DNA from: Candidatus Azobacteroides sp.
GTDB taxonomy: Bacteria > Bacteroidota > Bacteroidia > Bacteroidales > Azobacteroidaceae
DNA length: 50,084 nucleotides
Assembly: GCA_009778655.1 (NCBI GenBank)
Contig: WRFZ01000175.1
Location: 1-50,084 of the forward strand
Reading direction: 5' to 3'
The notes beneath the pieces were generated by a model, which was given only the letters and a program-made list of their open reading frames with translations, searched no databases and was not told the DNA's origin. A program made the translations under genes and the position numbers. Of this stretch, positions 26,527 through 33,979 are shown piece after piece. Within the stretch, counting starts at the first letter, position 1. Every line of letters begins with the position of its first letter.

Positions 26527-27540
26527 ATGGAACGAAAATATATCAATCGCCATTCGCTGATGAATTGCTTGAAAAAAGTGCAAGCAGACGGCGTTTCTCT
26601 TTACGCGCCGGTCGCCCGCGGGGAACAAACGGATTTCCGATTCATTACCTCCGTTGACGAAATATCGTTCGGTCACATTCAAACCACGCGTTCGGCTAAA
26701 GCCGTCGTTTTTCCCTGTACCGAAAAACTGTTTTCTTACAAAAAAGAAAAAAACGACGTCAAACTCCGGGATTATGATGCGGACGAATTGCCCGACATAT
26801 TAGTCTTCGGAATTCATCCCTGCGATGCCGTCGGGTTCGGCCCGTTGGCCGGTATTTTCAACTGGGATACGCAGGATAAACCCTATAACGAACGTCGAAA
26901 ACGGATTACGCTGATTTCTTTAGCTTGCAACCGAGCCGATGAATATTGCTTCTGCACTTCGGTAGGCGGCGGTCCGGGAAATACCGAAGGAAGCGATATA
27001 CAACTGACTCCCGTTAAAGAGGACGGTTATTTGGTTGAAATCATTACCGATAAAGGAAACGAATGGTACGAAAAATACGGCTCTTTTTTTGAAAATGCAG
27101 CGGAAGACATTCGTAAAGAAGATTATTTGGTTGAAATTCCGGTTAAATTCGACATGGAAGACATCATCCGAAAAGTGTCGGGCGTATTTGAAAACGATAC
27201 TTGGCGATTGCAATCCGAACGGTGCATCGGTTGCGGCGCCTGCGCTTTTGTTTGTCCTACCTGCGCTTGTTTTGATATTCAAGAAGATGCTCACGGAAAA
27301 ACGGGAAACCGGATTCGTTGTTGGGATTCCTGCGGATTTGCCCTCTTTACGTTGCATACCTCCGGACATAATCCGCGTCCGAAGCAAAGCCAACGATGGC
27401 GTCAACGCATTATGCACAAATTCTCGTACATGCCCGAACGCCTGTCGGTAGTAGGATGTACCGGTTGCGGCCGTTGTTCGCGCGCCTGCCCGGTTGATAT
27501 GAATCTCAGTGATAATTTAAAAATGCTCAATTTATTATGA
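26527..27540 (+). CDS. FlxB-like (AsrA/HydB family) 4Fe-4S protein
   Basis: A 337-residue cytosolic electron-transfer protein of the family including anaerobic sulfite reductase subunit A and sulfhydrogenase beta. Landmarks are FGIHPCDAVGFGPL (about 95-108) and LACNRADEYCFCTSVGGGP near 138-156. The first cluster site is CIGCGACAFVCPTCACFD (about 232-249). Next comes RCWDSCGFALFTLHTSGHNP, and a second cluster site CTGCGRCSRACP lies near 317. It probably passes electrons between the FAD subunit encoded next and the iron-sulfur subunits. It starts 3 bp after the FlxC-like stop and overlaps the next gene by 4 bp. No catalytic sulfite reductase or hydrogenase subunit is near. Confidence 0.86.
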   Translation: MERKYINRHSLMNCLKKVQADGVSLYAPVARGEQTDFRFITSVDEISFGHIQTTRSAKAVVFPCTEKLFSYKKEKNDVKLRDYDADELPDILVFGIHPCDAVGFGPLAGIFNWDTQDKPYNERRKRITLISLACNRADEYCFCTSVGGGPGNTEGSDIQLTPVKEDGYLVEIITDKGNEWYEKYGSFFENAAEDIRKEDYLVEIPVKFDMEDIIRKVSGVFENDTWRLQSERCIGCGACAFVCPTCACFDIQEDAHGKTGNRIRCWDSCGFALFTLHTSGHNPRPKQSQRWRQRIMHKFSYMPERLSVVGCTGCGRCSRACPVDMNLSDNLKMLNLL

Positions 27541-28370
27541 ATAATATTTATCTTCCTTATCTCATGACTATTGAGAAAATCACGGAGGAAGCCCCCGGAG
27601 TAAAAACCTTTCGGTTAAAATTTAAAGATGAAGGAGAAGCGCAAGCATTTAGATTCAAAGCGGGACAATTTGCCGAATATTCTTCATTCGGCGAAGGCGA
27701 ATGTACGTTTTGCATTGCTTCTTCACCCACTCGCGAAGGATATGTGGAATGTACCTTCCGTGAAGCCGGCAAAGTAACGTCGGCGCTTACCAAAATGGAA
27801 GAGGGACAAACGATGGGCTTTCGAGGCCCATTCGGAAATACCTTCCCAATGGACGAATGGAAAGGCAAAAACCTGTTGTTTATTGCCGGCGGGATTGCTT
27901 TGCCTCCCATGCGTTGCGTCATTTGGAATGCGCTGGATACACGGGATAATTTCAAAAATATCCAAATACTTTACGGCGCCAAATCGGTTGCCGATTTAGT
28001 GTATAAACACGAACTGAAAGAATGGGAAGACCGTCCGGATGTAAAATTCACCGTAACGGTTGATCCCGGGGGCGAAACGCCCGACTGGAAAGGTGAAATC
28101 GGATTTATTCCTTCCGTATTGGAAAAACTCGCTCCTTCGGCGGAAAATACCATCGCTATTGTTTGCGGTCCTCCGATAATGATTAAATTATCCTTCCCGG
28201 TACTGGATAAGTTAGGATTTAAACCCGAAAATATCTATACTACACTTGAAAACCGCATGAAGTGCGGGGTCGGAAAATGCGGACGATGTAATGTCGGGAA
28301 AATGTACGTTTGCAAAGACGGCCCCGTATTTTCAAAAGAGCAATTGGACACTTTACCGCCGGAATACTGA
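27537..28370 (+). CDS. FlxA-like FAD/NAD(P)-binding oxidoreductase with 2Fe-2S site
   Basis: A 277-residue flavoprotein of the ferredoxin-NADP reductase fold, like AsrB, sulfhydrogenase gamma and FlxA. The FAD domain is at about 8-105 (FKAGQFAEYS, CIASSPT), and the NAD(P) domain begins at LLFIAGGIALPPMR near 120. A C-terminal DHODB-type 2Fe-2S motif is CGVGKCGRCNVG followed by VCKDGP (about 241-262). It would be the NAD(P)H entry or exit point of the complex. Overlap with the preceding gene is ATGA. It ends the operon; the next elements are an inverted repeat and a terminator. Confidence 0.87.
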   Translation: MNNIYLPYLMTIEKITEEAPGVKTFRLKFKDEGEAQAFRFKAGQFAEYSSFGEGECTFCIASSPTREGYVECTFREAGKVTSALTKMEEGQTMGFRGPFGNTFPMDEWKGKNLLFIAGGIALPPMRCVIWNALDTRDNFKNIQILYGAKSVADLVYKHELKEWEDRPDVKFTVTVDPGGETPDWKGEIGFIPSVLEKLAPSAENTIAIVCGPPIMIKLSFPVLDKLGFKPENIYTTLENRMKCGVGKCGRCNVGKMYVCKDGPVFSKEQLDTLPPEY

Positions 28371-28401
28371 TCCGGGGTTTGAGGTAAAAAAAATCGCAAA
28401 A

Positions 28402-28478
28402 GTAACAGGTTAGCGGTTCACTAAAAAAACTGTTCGCTCTTCTCTATCACGTATAAGTGAACCCCTAACCTTTGTTAC
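28402..28478. repeat. large imperfect inverted repeat downstream of the flx-like operon
   Basis: Left arm GTAACAGGTTAGCGGTTCAC(T) at 28402-28422 pairs with AGTGAACCCCTAACCTTTGT(TAC) at 28456-28478, with one mismatch and a 2-nt bulge, around a 33-nt loop. It could be a hairpin acting on mRNA ends or a miniature mobile element. Confidence 0.65.
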
Positions 28479-28492
28479 CTCTGCGGTCAAAT

Positions 28493-28531
28493 TAAAAATC
28501 CGATTTTTTGTCTTTTCAAATCGGATTTTTA
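28493..28531. terminator. bidirectional terminator hairpin
   Basis: A perfect 14-bp stem, TAAAAATCCGATTT (28493-28506) and AAATCGGATTTTTA (28518-28531), with an 11-nt loop and T runs on both strands. On plus it would end the flx-like operon; on minus it lies 18 bp after the stop of a possible 40-residue gene. Confidence 0.75.
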
Positions 28532-28549
28532 CTTCTTGTTCAACAAGGA

Positions 28550-28672
28550 TTAACCTCTTTTTCGCCCTAAATCAACTTGAATACGCATCGGCCCCGCAGT
28601 CATAGCTTCATAGCGCCATTTCAACCTATATGCAAACCGAATAATTGCTCTAAAAAACTTTTTTTTCCTCAT
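28550..28672 (-). CDS. possible 40-residue basic protein
   Basis: A short ATG-to-TAA frame of 40 residues, beginning MRKKKFFRAIIRFAYRLK and ending GPMRIQVDLGRKRG. It is strongly basic (11 Arg/Lys), with an amphipathic-looking first half and a less AT-rich sequence than the surrounding gap. The terminator hairpin directly downstream on the same strand supports expression. I could not find an exact TAnnTTTG box upstream, and I do not recognise the protein. Nucleic-acid or membrane binding is only a guess from charge. Confidence 0.5.
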   Translation of the reverse strand: MRKKKFFRAIIRFAYRLKWRYEAMTAGPMRIQVDLGRKRG

Positions 28673-29136
28673 AATCCAAAATTTATTATATACTTAATTT
28701 ATTATTTATATTTGTATTTTGACCTTTTAATAGTTTCTATACTGTTTAAGATTTCTATCTGAATAAAAATCTATTTTTTTTGTTTTTAATTATACAAAAA
28801 TACAACAGAACCTATTTTATTTATAGCAAAATTGCATTTTTTATTTTCAAATTTATCAATAAGATAAACAATGTTTTATCCGATAAACGATAAATCTCGT
28901 TCAAAAAACGACTAATTATCGAAAAGCGATATACATATTTATTTATTCCGCATTTTTAACCCTCTTCTTTATTTTACTTCAAAAATTAGAAGCAAAAAAT
29001 GATATGAAAGAATCAATTTCCGATTGTATTATTTGTTTTACGAGTCATTCAATTCATAAGCATATCCTTTTTATACAATAACAAAAAAAACAGATTAAAA
29101 GTTTAATCTTGTTTCATGAAATTGAAAGATAATTTG
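28673..29136. other. AT-rich gene-free stretch with a GATAAA cluster
   Basis: About 460 bp without a credible gene. Five GATAAA/TTTATC hexamers occur within 28852-28894, including the 13-bp palindrome TTTATC-C-GATAAA at 28875-28887. Nothing else was recognised. Confidence 0.45.
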
Positions 29137-29144
29137 TAATTTTG
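29137..29144 (+). promoter_or_regulatory. -7 promoter element for the PagL-like gene
   Basis: TAATTTTG matches TAnnTTTG. It lies 87 nt before the ATG at 29232, giving a long 5' leader. Confidence 0.5.
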
Positions 29145-29231
29145 CATTCGCAAACAGTCAAAAAATGAGAAACAAATTACGCTTATCACCCGTATAACAT
29201 TTAATTAAAGCCAATTAAACTTCCAAAAACG

Positions 29232-30350
29232 ATGAGAACGGTTATCCCTATACTATGTGTATTCATTTTAAGCTTTCACTCGGTAAGAGCATCCGAAGAC
29301 GATAAAGAAAAAGCGATTGCGCAGGAATGGAAAATAGGAGGAGCGGTTCATGTCGGAAAAGGAATTAAGCACACTACCTTAATGGATCCGATTATTGAAC
29401 GTTCTGCCGTAGGCGGCGAGATTTTTTTATCTAAACAAACATACGGAGCCTATCGTTGGAACGCTTTTTTCAATTACCCCGAATACGGCATTAGTTACAC
29501 CTTTTTCGATTTAGGCAGTCCCGATTATGCGGGAACCGCTCATTGTTTATTTCCTTATCTGAATTTTCATTTCTTCAACAATCAAAGTCGGATGAATCTC
29601 AATTTGAGAACGGGAGTCGGACTTGCCTACGTGGAAAAAATATACGATGCCGAAACCAATCCGGAAAATTTTGCTTTCAGTACGCATCTCAATATTGTGC
29701 TTAACGCTCAATTACAAGGCGTATATAAAATGAGCAACGCTTGGTCTTTGTCGGCGGGCGTGGGAATAATCCATTTTTCAAACGGCGCTTACCGAATGCC
29801 TAATTTAGGAATGAATACCGTCAGCCTTTTTACGGGAGTCAGTCGGTCATTCGGAAAAGGAAATCGGTACATCGCTTCGGAAAACAAAACCAATGAGAAA
29901 AATAAAAATTGGGCTTGCACCGTTTTTCTTTTGGGCGGAGTAAAAGAAATAAACCCGATCGGAGGTAAAAAATATTTTGCCGGCGACTTCAATGTGGAAA
30001 TAACCAAGAAACACCTTCAATACACCCGTTTCGGAGTCAGCATGGATGTTACTTACGATACATCCGAATATGATTGCATCATTTTTCAAGCCTTACCGCC
30101 GGTTGACCGATTGAAAACGACAAGGATAGGTATTTCCGGCGGATATGAATGGTTATTCGGCGATTTTTCTTTGGATTTATTTCTGGGTACTTACCTGCAT
30201 GAATCCAACCCGCTGTACGGAAGGATTTATCAACGTTCAAGCCTGCGCTATCCTCTATCCGACAGAGTAAAATTATCGGTAACTTTTCGGAATCATAAAG
30301 GGAAAGCCGATTACATCGGATTGGGATTCGGTTACCGACTCACAAAATAA
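29232..30350 (+). CDS. acyloxyacyl hydrolase / lipid A deacylase (PagL-like)
   Basis: A 372-residue exported outer-membrane enzyme. A signal peptide covers about residues 1-20. [17 protein letters not shown] (H181, S183) matches the PagL catalytic signature HxSN. PagL-type proteins remove the 3-O-linked acyl chain of lipid A from within the outer membrane. At 372 residues it is about twice the length of classical PagL. The extra C-terminal half (from about residue 220) reads as a second set of beta strands and is common in Bacteroidota members as far as I recall. It has its own promoter and ends just before the J-protein promoter. Confidence 0.82.
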   Translation: MRTVIPILCVFILSFHSVRASEDDKEKAIAQEWKIGGAVHVGKGIKHTTLMDPIIERSAVGGEIFLSKQTYGAYRWNAFFNYPEYGISYTFFDLGSPDYAGTAHCLFPYLNFHFFNNQSRMNLNLRTGVGLAYVEKIYDAETNPENFAFSTHLNIVLNAQLQGVYKMSNAWSLSAGVGIIHFSNGAYRMPNLGMNTVSLFTGVSRSFGKGNRYIASENKTNEKNKNWACTVFLLGGVKEINPIGGKKYFAGDFNVEITKKHLQYTRFGVSMDVTYDTSEYDCIIFQALPPVDRLKTTRIGISGGYEWLFGDFSLDLFLGTYLHESNPLYGRIYQRSSLRYPLSDRVKLSVTFRNHKGKADYIGLGFGYRLTK

Positions 30351-30351
30351 C

Positions 30352-30382
30352 TTGGAATTTTGTCAAAATTCATGTATATTTG
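30352..30382 (+). promoter_or_regulatory. promoter with operator-like palindrome for cbpA-cbpM
   Basis: TTG (30352-30354) and TATATTTG (30375-30382) are 20 nt apart, a good -33/-7 pair. The spacer contains the perfect palindrome GAATTTTG-T-CAAAATTC (30355-30371), a likely protein-binding site. The box position fixes the downstream start at 30403. Confidence 0.65.
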
Positions 30383-30402
30383 CAGAACAAATTATTGTAC
30401 CC

Positions 30403-31311
30403 ATGGCTTATATTGATTACTATAAAGTGTTGGAAATAAGCAAAACAGCTTCACCGGAAGAAATTAAAAAAGCTTACCGGAAACTGGCGAGAAAATATCA
30501 TCCCGATCTTAATCCCAAGGATGTATCTGCTCAGCGGAAATTCCAAGAAATTAACGAAGCAAACGAAGTGTTGAGCGATCCCGAAAAGCGCAAAAAGTAT
30601 GACGAATACGGTGAAAATTGGAAACAGGCCGACCAATTCGAACAAGCTCGCCAACAACAAGGCGGCGGTTTTGGCGGCGGCGGAGGTTATACTTATCATG
30701 ATTTCGGCGAATTTAGCGGCTTCGGCAGCAGCGGCTATTCCGATTTTTTTGAAAATCTGTTCGGACAGGCGACGGGCAGAAAGAGCCGCCGGCCGACGGC
30801 TTTCAAAGGGCAGGATTATTCCGGCGAAGTGCATCTGACTCTCCGGGAAGCCGCGAAAACGCATCAACAAACCATCGAAGTTAACGACAAGAAGTTGCGA
30901 ATCACGGTTCCTGCCGGTATTGCCAACGAACAACAAATCAAGCTCAGCGGACATGGAGGCCCCGGCGCTAACGGCGCTCCTGCGGGCGATTTGTATCTGA
31001 CGTTCATCCTCCAACCCGACCCTGTTTTCAAACGCAACGGCAACGATTTATATATGGATGTCAACGTGGATTTATATACCGCGGTATTGGGCGGCGAATT
31101 ACCCGTTAACACGTTGGACGGCCAAGTCAAAATGAAAGTGAAACCGGGTACGCAGCCGGGTTCTAAAGCCCGCCTAAAAGGAAAAGGCTTTCCCGTTTAT
31201 AAAAAAGACGGACAGTTCGGCGATTTAATCGTAACTTATCTTGTAGAGATTCCGACCAATTTAACGGAAAGGCAGAAACAATTGTTTAAGGAGTTACAAC
31301 AAAATAAATAA
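30403..31311 (+). CDS. CbpA-type DnaJ family co-chaperone
   Basis: A 302-residue cytosolic J-domain protein that stimulates DnaK. The J domain (about 4-68) has the HPD motif in KYHPDLNP (33-35). A Gly/Phe-rich linker follows ([12 protein letters not shown]...[17 protein letters not shown]), then the C-terminal substrate-binding and dimerisation domains (about 125-300). The cysteine-rich zinc finger of DnaJ is absent, so it is the CbpA type. The ATG at 30403 ([10 protein letters not shown]) was chosen because the open frame upstream covers the promoter. A CbpM-like gene starts 9 bp downstream, the usual pair. Confidence 0.92.
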   Translation: MAYIDYYKVLEISKTASPEEIKKAYRKLARKYHPDLNPKDVSAQRKFQEINEANEVLSDPEKRKKYDEYGENWKQADQFEQARQQQGGGFGGGGGYTYHDFGEFSGFGSSGYSDFFENLFGQATGRKSRRPTAFKGQDYSGEVHLTLREAAKTHQQTIEVNDKKLRITVPAGIANEQQIKLSGHGGPGANGAPAGDLYLTFILQPDPVFKRNGNDLYMDVNVDLYTAVLGGELPVNTLDGQVKMKVKPGTQPGSKARLKGKGFPVYKKDGQFGDLIVTYLVEIPTNLTERQKQLFKELQQNK

Positions 31312-31320
31312 CCGTAAGTT

Positions 31321-31605
31321 ATGGAAGAATTTATTATCATCGAAGAATATATCCGACATTCCCATATCGAACCTCAATTCATTGCTTTATTGGAAGAAAA
31401 CGATTTAATTCATCCGAAAGCAATCGAGAATAAGCGGTATTTGCACCCCGATGAGCTGAGCGATTTGGAGCGTTACGCCCGTTTGTATTACGATTTGTCT
31501 ATCAACATCGAAGGGATTGACGCCATTCATCATTTATTGGAGCGTATTCGAGCCTTGCAAGAAGAAATGCAGGATTTGCGGAATCGCCTGCAATTGTGGG
31601 AATAA
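31321..31605 (+). CDS. CbpM-like chaperone modulator
   Basis: A 94-residue MerR-like helical protein. CbpM binds the J domain of CbpA and inhibits its co-chaperone activity. The sequence shows the family pattern: IIIEEYIRHSHIEPQFIALL at the start, then LHPDELSDLERYARLYYDL, and a C-terminal coiled coil (HLLERIRALQEEMQDLRNRL). Its position 9 bp after the CbpA-type gene supports the call. Divergence within this family makes the name family-level only. Confidence 0.85.
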   Translation: MEEFIIIEEYIRHSHIEPQFIALLEENDLIHPKAIENKRYLHPDELSDLERYARLYYDLSINIEGIDAIHHLLERIRALQEEMQDLRNRLQLWE

Positions 31606-31612
31606 ATAAAAA

Positions 31613-31650
31613 CCTGTCATTGCGGCATAGCATAAGTCCGCAATGACAGG
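31613..31650. terminator. bidirectional terminator between cbpM and the lipoprotein gene
   Basis: A perfect 13-bp stem, CCTGTCATTGCGG (31613-31625) and CCGCAATGACAGG (31638-31650), with a 12-nt loop. On the minus strand it is followed by TTTTTATTTATT, making it a good end for the gene stopping at 31659. It also sits 7 bp after the cbpM stop. Confidence 0.75.
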
Positions 31651-31658
31651 ATACTTTA

Positions 31659-32525
31659 TTATACATTAACTAAAACGACCAAATATTTGCTTAAACTCCA
31701 GAAATTAGCCGGATCCAAAATATGCAACTCTACTTGGTTATTCGAATCTTTAACAAATTCATAAGAACCGTCGGGATGTTTCGAGACTAATTTCCCTTTT
31801 TTAGCCCACAATTGAATGGTATGTAATTTGTTAAAATCATAGACCGGGATAAAATAATCGCGATTAAAATTAGCTCCCAATTGGTCGTCAACCAATATTT
31901 TTTGTTTCTTCAGTTCATTAGACGTTCCGAAACAATAGTAAACCGTCTTGATTACTTTTTCCTGTTTGCTGATCGTTTGTTGTTGTGCGCTCGATTGTAT
32001 TCTTAAATCCTGCACATCTTTGGAAAGATTACTTACGTTTGCGCTTAATTCGGAAATTTGTTGATTTTTACGTTCTAATTCCTCATTCATCGTTACCAGC
32101 GCCATCGTTTTTTGATCCAATTCTTCCCGAAGTTTATTTACGGTTTGCTGCAATTGGGCTGATTTTACGGAGGAATTTTTCAATTTACCTTCCAATTCGG
32201 CAATTTTTTGTCGGTTTTTTTCCAAAGTTTCGGTAACAAATTTCATATCCGCATGAATTCTATCCTTCGTCGTAGGCGTTAATTCGCCGGGGTTATTGGA
32301 TTGTACGGACAAATAATTTTCAGCCGTCTTGATACTTCTGAAATTATCTTCCACTTCGTTCAAAAGCGAAAGAATATCTTCCGTTTCGGCTGTACTCTTC
32401 GCGCTGACTAACGCTAAAGAATCTCTTTCAGCTTGAAGTTTCTTATATTCCGACGAATTTTTTACGCAGGAAGAAGAAAAAATCAAAGCGAATACTGCTA
32501 AACCAAATAATACTAATTTTTTCAT
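31659..32525 (-). CDS. coiled-coil lipoprotein (Cbp1-like)
   Basis: A 288-residue envelope lipoprotein. The signal peptide ends with SSSC (lipidated Cys near residue 20). Residues about 25-200 are charged and rich in heptads (KLQAERDSL, KLREELDQK, QEKVIK), so a long coiled coil is expected. The C-terminal part (about 200-288) is a compact domain including YCFGTSNELKKQKIL and ending LSKYLVVLVNV. It resembles the Bacteroides protein described as the collagen-binding adhesin Cbp1, but I recall that only loosely. It overlaps the rsmI stop by 4 bp and is third of a three-gene operon. Confidence 0.75.
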   Translation of the reverse strand: MKKLVLFGLAVFALIFSSSCVKNSSEYKKLQAERDSLALVSAKSTAETEDILSLLNEVEDNFRSIKTAENYLSVQSNNPGELTPTTKDRIHADMKFVTETLEKNRQKIAELEGKLKNSSVKSAQLQQTVNKLREELDQKTMALVTMNEELERKNQQISELSANVSNLSKDVQDLRIQSSAQQQTISKQEKVIKTVYYCFGTSNELKKQKILVDDQLGANFNRDYFIPVYDFNKLHTIQLWAKKGKLVSKHPDGSYEFVKDSNNQVELHILDPANFWSLSKYLVVLVNV

Positions 32526-33244
32526 TGTTCTTGTAAATTAAGATATTCAACATTTTTTTTATTCTCTTTTTCCCCCGCTACGACGAGGACAAATTCGCCG
32601 CGCGGTTCATTTTTTGTAAACCAATGAATCAACTCTTCCAAACTGCCGTGAACGGTTTGCTCGTACAATTTGGAAATTTCTCTCGACACGGAAGCCTTCC
32701 GTTCGAGGCCCAAACAAGCTGCCAATTGCTCCAGCGTTTTAAGTACGCGAAAAGGAGATTCGTAAAAAACCATGGTACGACTTTCGGTTGCCAATTCTTT
32801 CAAACGGGTTTGCCTTCCCTTTTTTTGAGGAAGAAAGCCTTCGAATGTAAAACGATCCATAGGAAGACCTGAATTTACCAGCGCCGGAACAAAAGCGGTT
32901 GCACCCGGAAGACATTCCACTTCAATCCCTTGTGCAACGCATTCGCGCGCCAGCAAAAATCCCGGATCGGAAATGCCCGGCGTTCCCGCATCGGAAACAA
33001 TCGCAACGCTTGCTCCCGTTTTTATCCGCGACACAATCCAATCAACGGTTTGATGTTCATTGAATTTGTGATGCGATTGCATGGAATTTTTAATATCAAA
33101 ATGCTTCAGCAGAAATCCGGTAATCCGCGTATCTTCCGCTAAGATGAAATCAACTTCTTTCAGAATACGCACCGCTCTGAAAGTCATATCTTCCAAATTT
33201 CCCACCGGCGTGGGAACTACATAAAGTTTATTCGCTTCAGCCAT
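32522..33244 (-). CDS. rsmI: 16S rRNA (cytidine1402-2'-O)-methyltransferase
   Basis: RsmI methylates the ribose of C1402 in the decoding centre of 16S rRNA. The 240-residue protein has VVPTPVGNLEDMTFRA at 9-24, AEDTR near 36-40, and the SAM-binding SDAGTPGISDPG at about 84-95. LPGATAFVPALVNSGLP and FYESPFR follow in the normal order. It is somewhat shorter than the E. coli enzyme because the C-terminal tail is reduced. It starts 3 bp after the conserved hypothetical gene and overlaps the lipoprotein gene by 4 bp. Confidence 0.93.
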   Translation of the reverse strand: MAEANKLYVVPTPVGNLEDMTFRAVRILKEVDFILAEDTRITGFLLKHFDIKNSMQSHHKFNEHQTVDWIVSRIKTGASVAIVSDAGTPGISDPGFLLARECVAQGIEVECLPGATAFVPALVNSGLPMDRFTFEGFLPQKKGRQTRLKELATESRTMVFYESPFRVLKTLEQLAACLGLERKASVSREISKLYEQTVHGSLEELIHWFTKNEPRGEFVLVVAGEKENKKNVEYLNLQEQ

Positions 33245-33247
33245 TCC

Positions 33248-33799
33248 TCAAGTAAATCGTTTATCTAATAATTCCTTAAAAACAATTCCCGAATCGCTGT
33301 TCCAAGGAATGTCATACTTTTCATCCAAAAATTCCAAAACTTCATTCAACGATTGAAATGCGTTAAGTTGTGAAAACGCCCGGTTCATTTCATTGGCATC
33401 CCCTTGAAACAAATCGCGTTGGAACATAAAATGATCATTCAGACTTAACGATTTCCCGAAATCCGCATTCATTTTTCGACCGATGGTATCGGCTAAAATA
33501 CCGGGTGCCGGAATCGGCATCGGTTTCTCTTTCCTTGTTTCCCATTCGATAGGTTCTTCGGATTCCTTGATTTCATTTACCTCGCTCCGGTCGTTTTCGC
33601 TATTTTTCAAATGTTTCTGCATCAGTTGCAATTGTGCCGCTTCGATTTCATAAATTCCCGTTTTCAACCGATTAAGAATATCAATGGAAGAACTGAAAAA
33701 CGACAACGGAAGAATCTCCTTGCTTTGAGCCTCAAGGAAAAATTGCTCCAATGCCCGTACTTCTTTCAAATATTGCTCTATTTTATTCCCGAACGCCAT
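33248..33799 (-). CDS. conserved hypothetical protein (KSLSLNDHFMF motif)
   Basis: A 183-residue soluble protein. The first 60 residues form likely helices (KEVRALEQFFLEAQSK, RLKTGIYEIEAAQLQLMQKH), followed by an acidic linker. The C-terminal part has DFGKSLSLNDHFMFQRDLFQGD and LNEVLEFLDEKYDIPW. I recall this block from unnamed proteins next to RNA-modification or topoisomerase genes in Bacteroidales, but know no function. It heads an operon with rsmI and the coiled-coil lipoprotein and has its own -7 promoter box. No membrane segment or signal peptide is present. Confidence 0.8.
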   Translation of the reverse strand: MAFGNKIEQYLKEVRALEQFFLEAQSKEILPLSFFSSSIDILNRLKTGIYEIEAAQLQLMQKHLKNSENDRSEVNEIKESEEPIEWETRKEKPMPIPAPGILADTIGRKMNADFGKSLSLNDHFMFQRDLFQGDANEMNRAFSQLNAFQSLNEVLEFLDEKYDIPWNSDSGIVFKELLDKRFT

Positions 33800-33819
33800 A
33801 AGTCTTCAAATTGCCGGGA

Positions 33820-33827
33820 CAAATTTA
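33820..33827 (-). promoter_or_regulatory. -7 promoter element for the hypothetical-rsmI-lipoprotein operon
   Basis: The minus strand reads TAAATTTG, an exact consensus match, 20 nt before the ATG at 33799. Confidence 0.6.
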
Positions 33828-33945
33828 AGTAAATATTTTATTTATTCGCTCAATTGGAGGAATCTTTTTGTAAAGCAATCAAAAAAAAATAAAAAAGTTA
33901 TTATTTTTACAACTTATTCTTTACTATTTCTTTCTTAAATTTTTC

Positions 33946-33953
33946 TAAATTTG
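33946..33953 (+). promoter_or_regulatory. -7 promoter element for the outer-membrane barrel gene
   Basis: TAAATTTG matches TAnnTTTG and lies 26 nt before the ATG at 33980. Confidence 0.55.
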
Positions 33954-33979
33954 CACTAATTTTATTTTGTATATTGCAC

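Noticed and set aside
25263-28370. Hydrogenase or anaerobic sulfite reductase operon
   Set aside because: Subunits resembling MvhD, HydB/AsrA and HydG/AsrB are present, but no NiFe large/small subunit or sirohaem-binding AsrC gene exists in the window.
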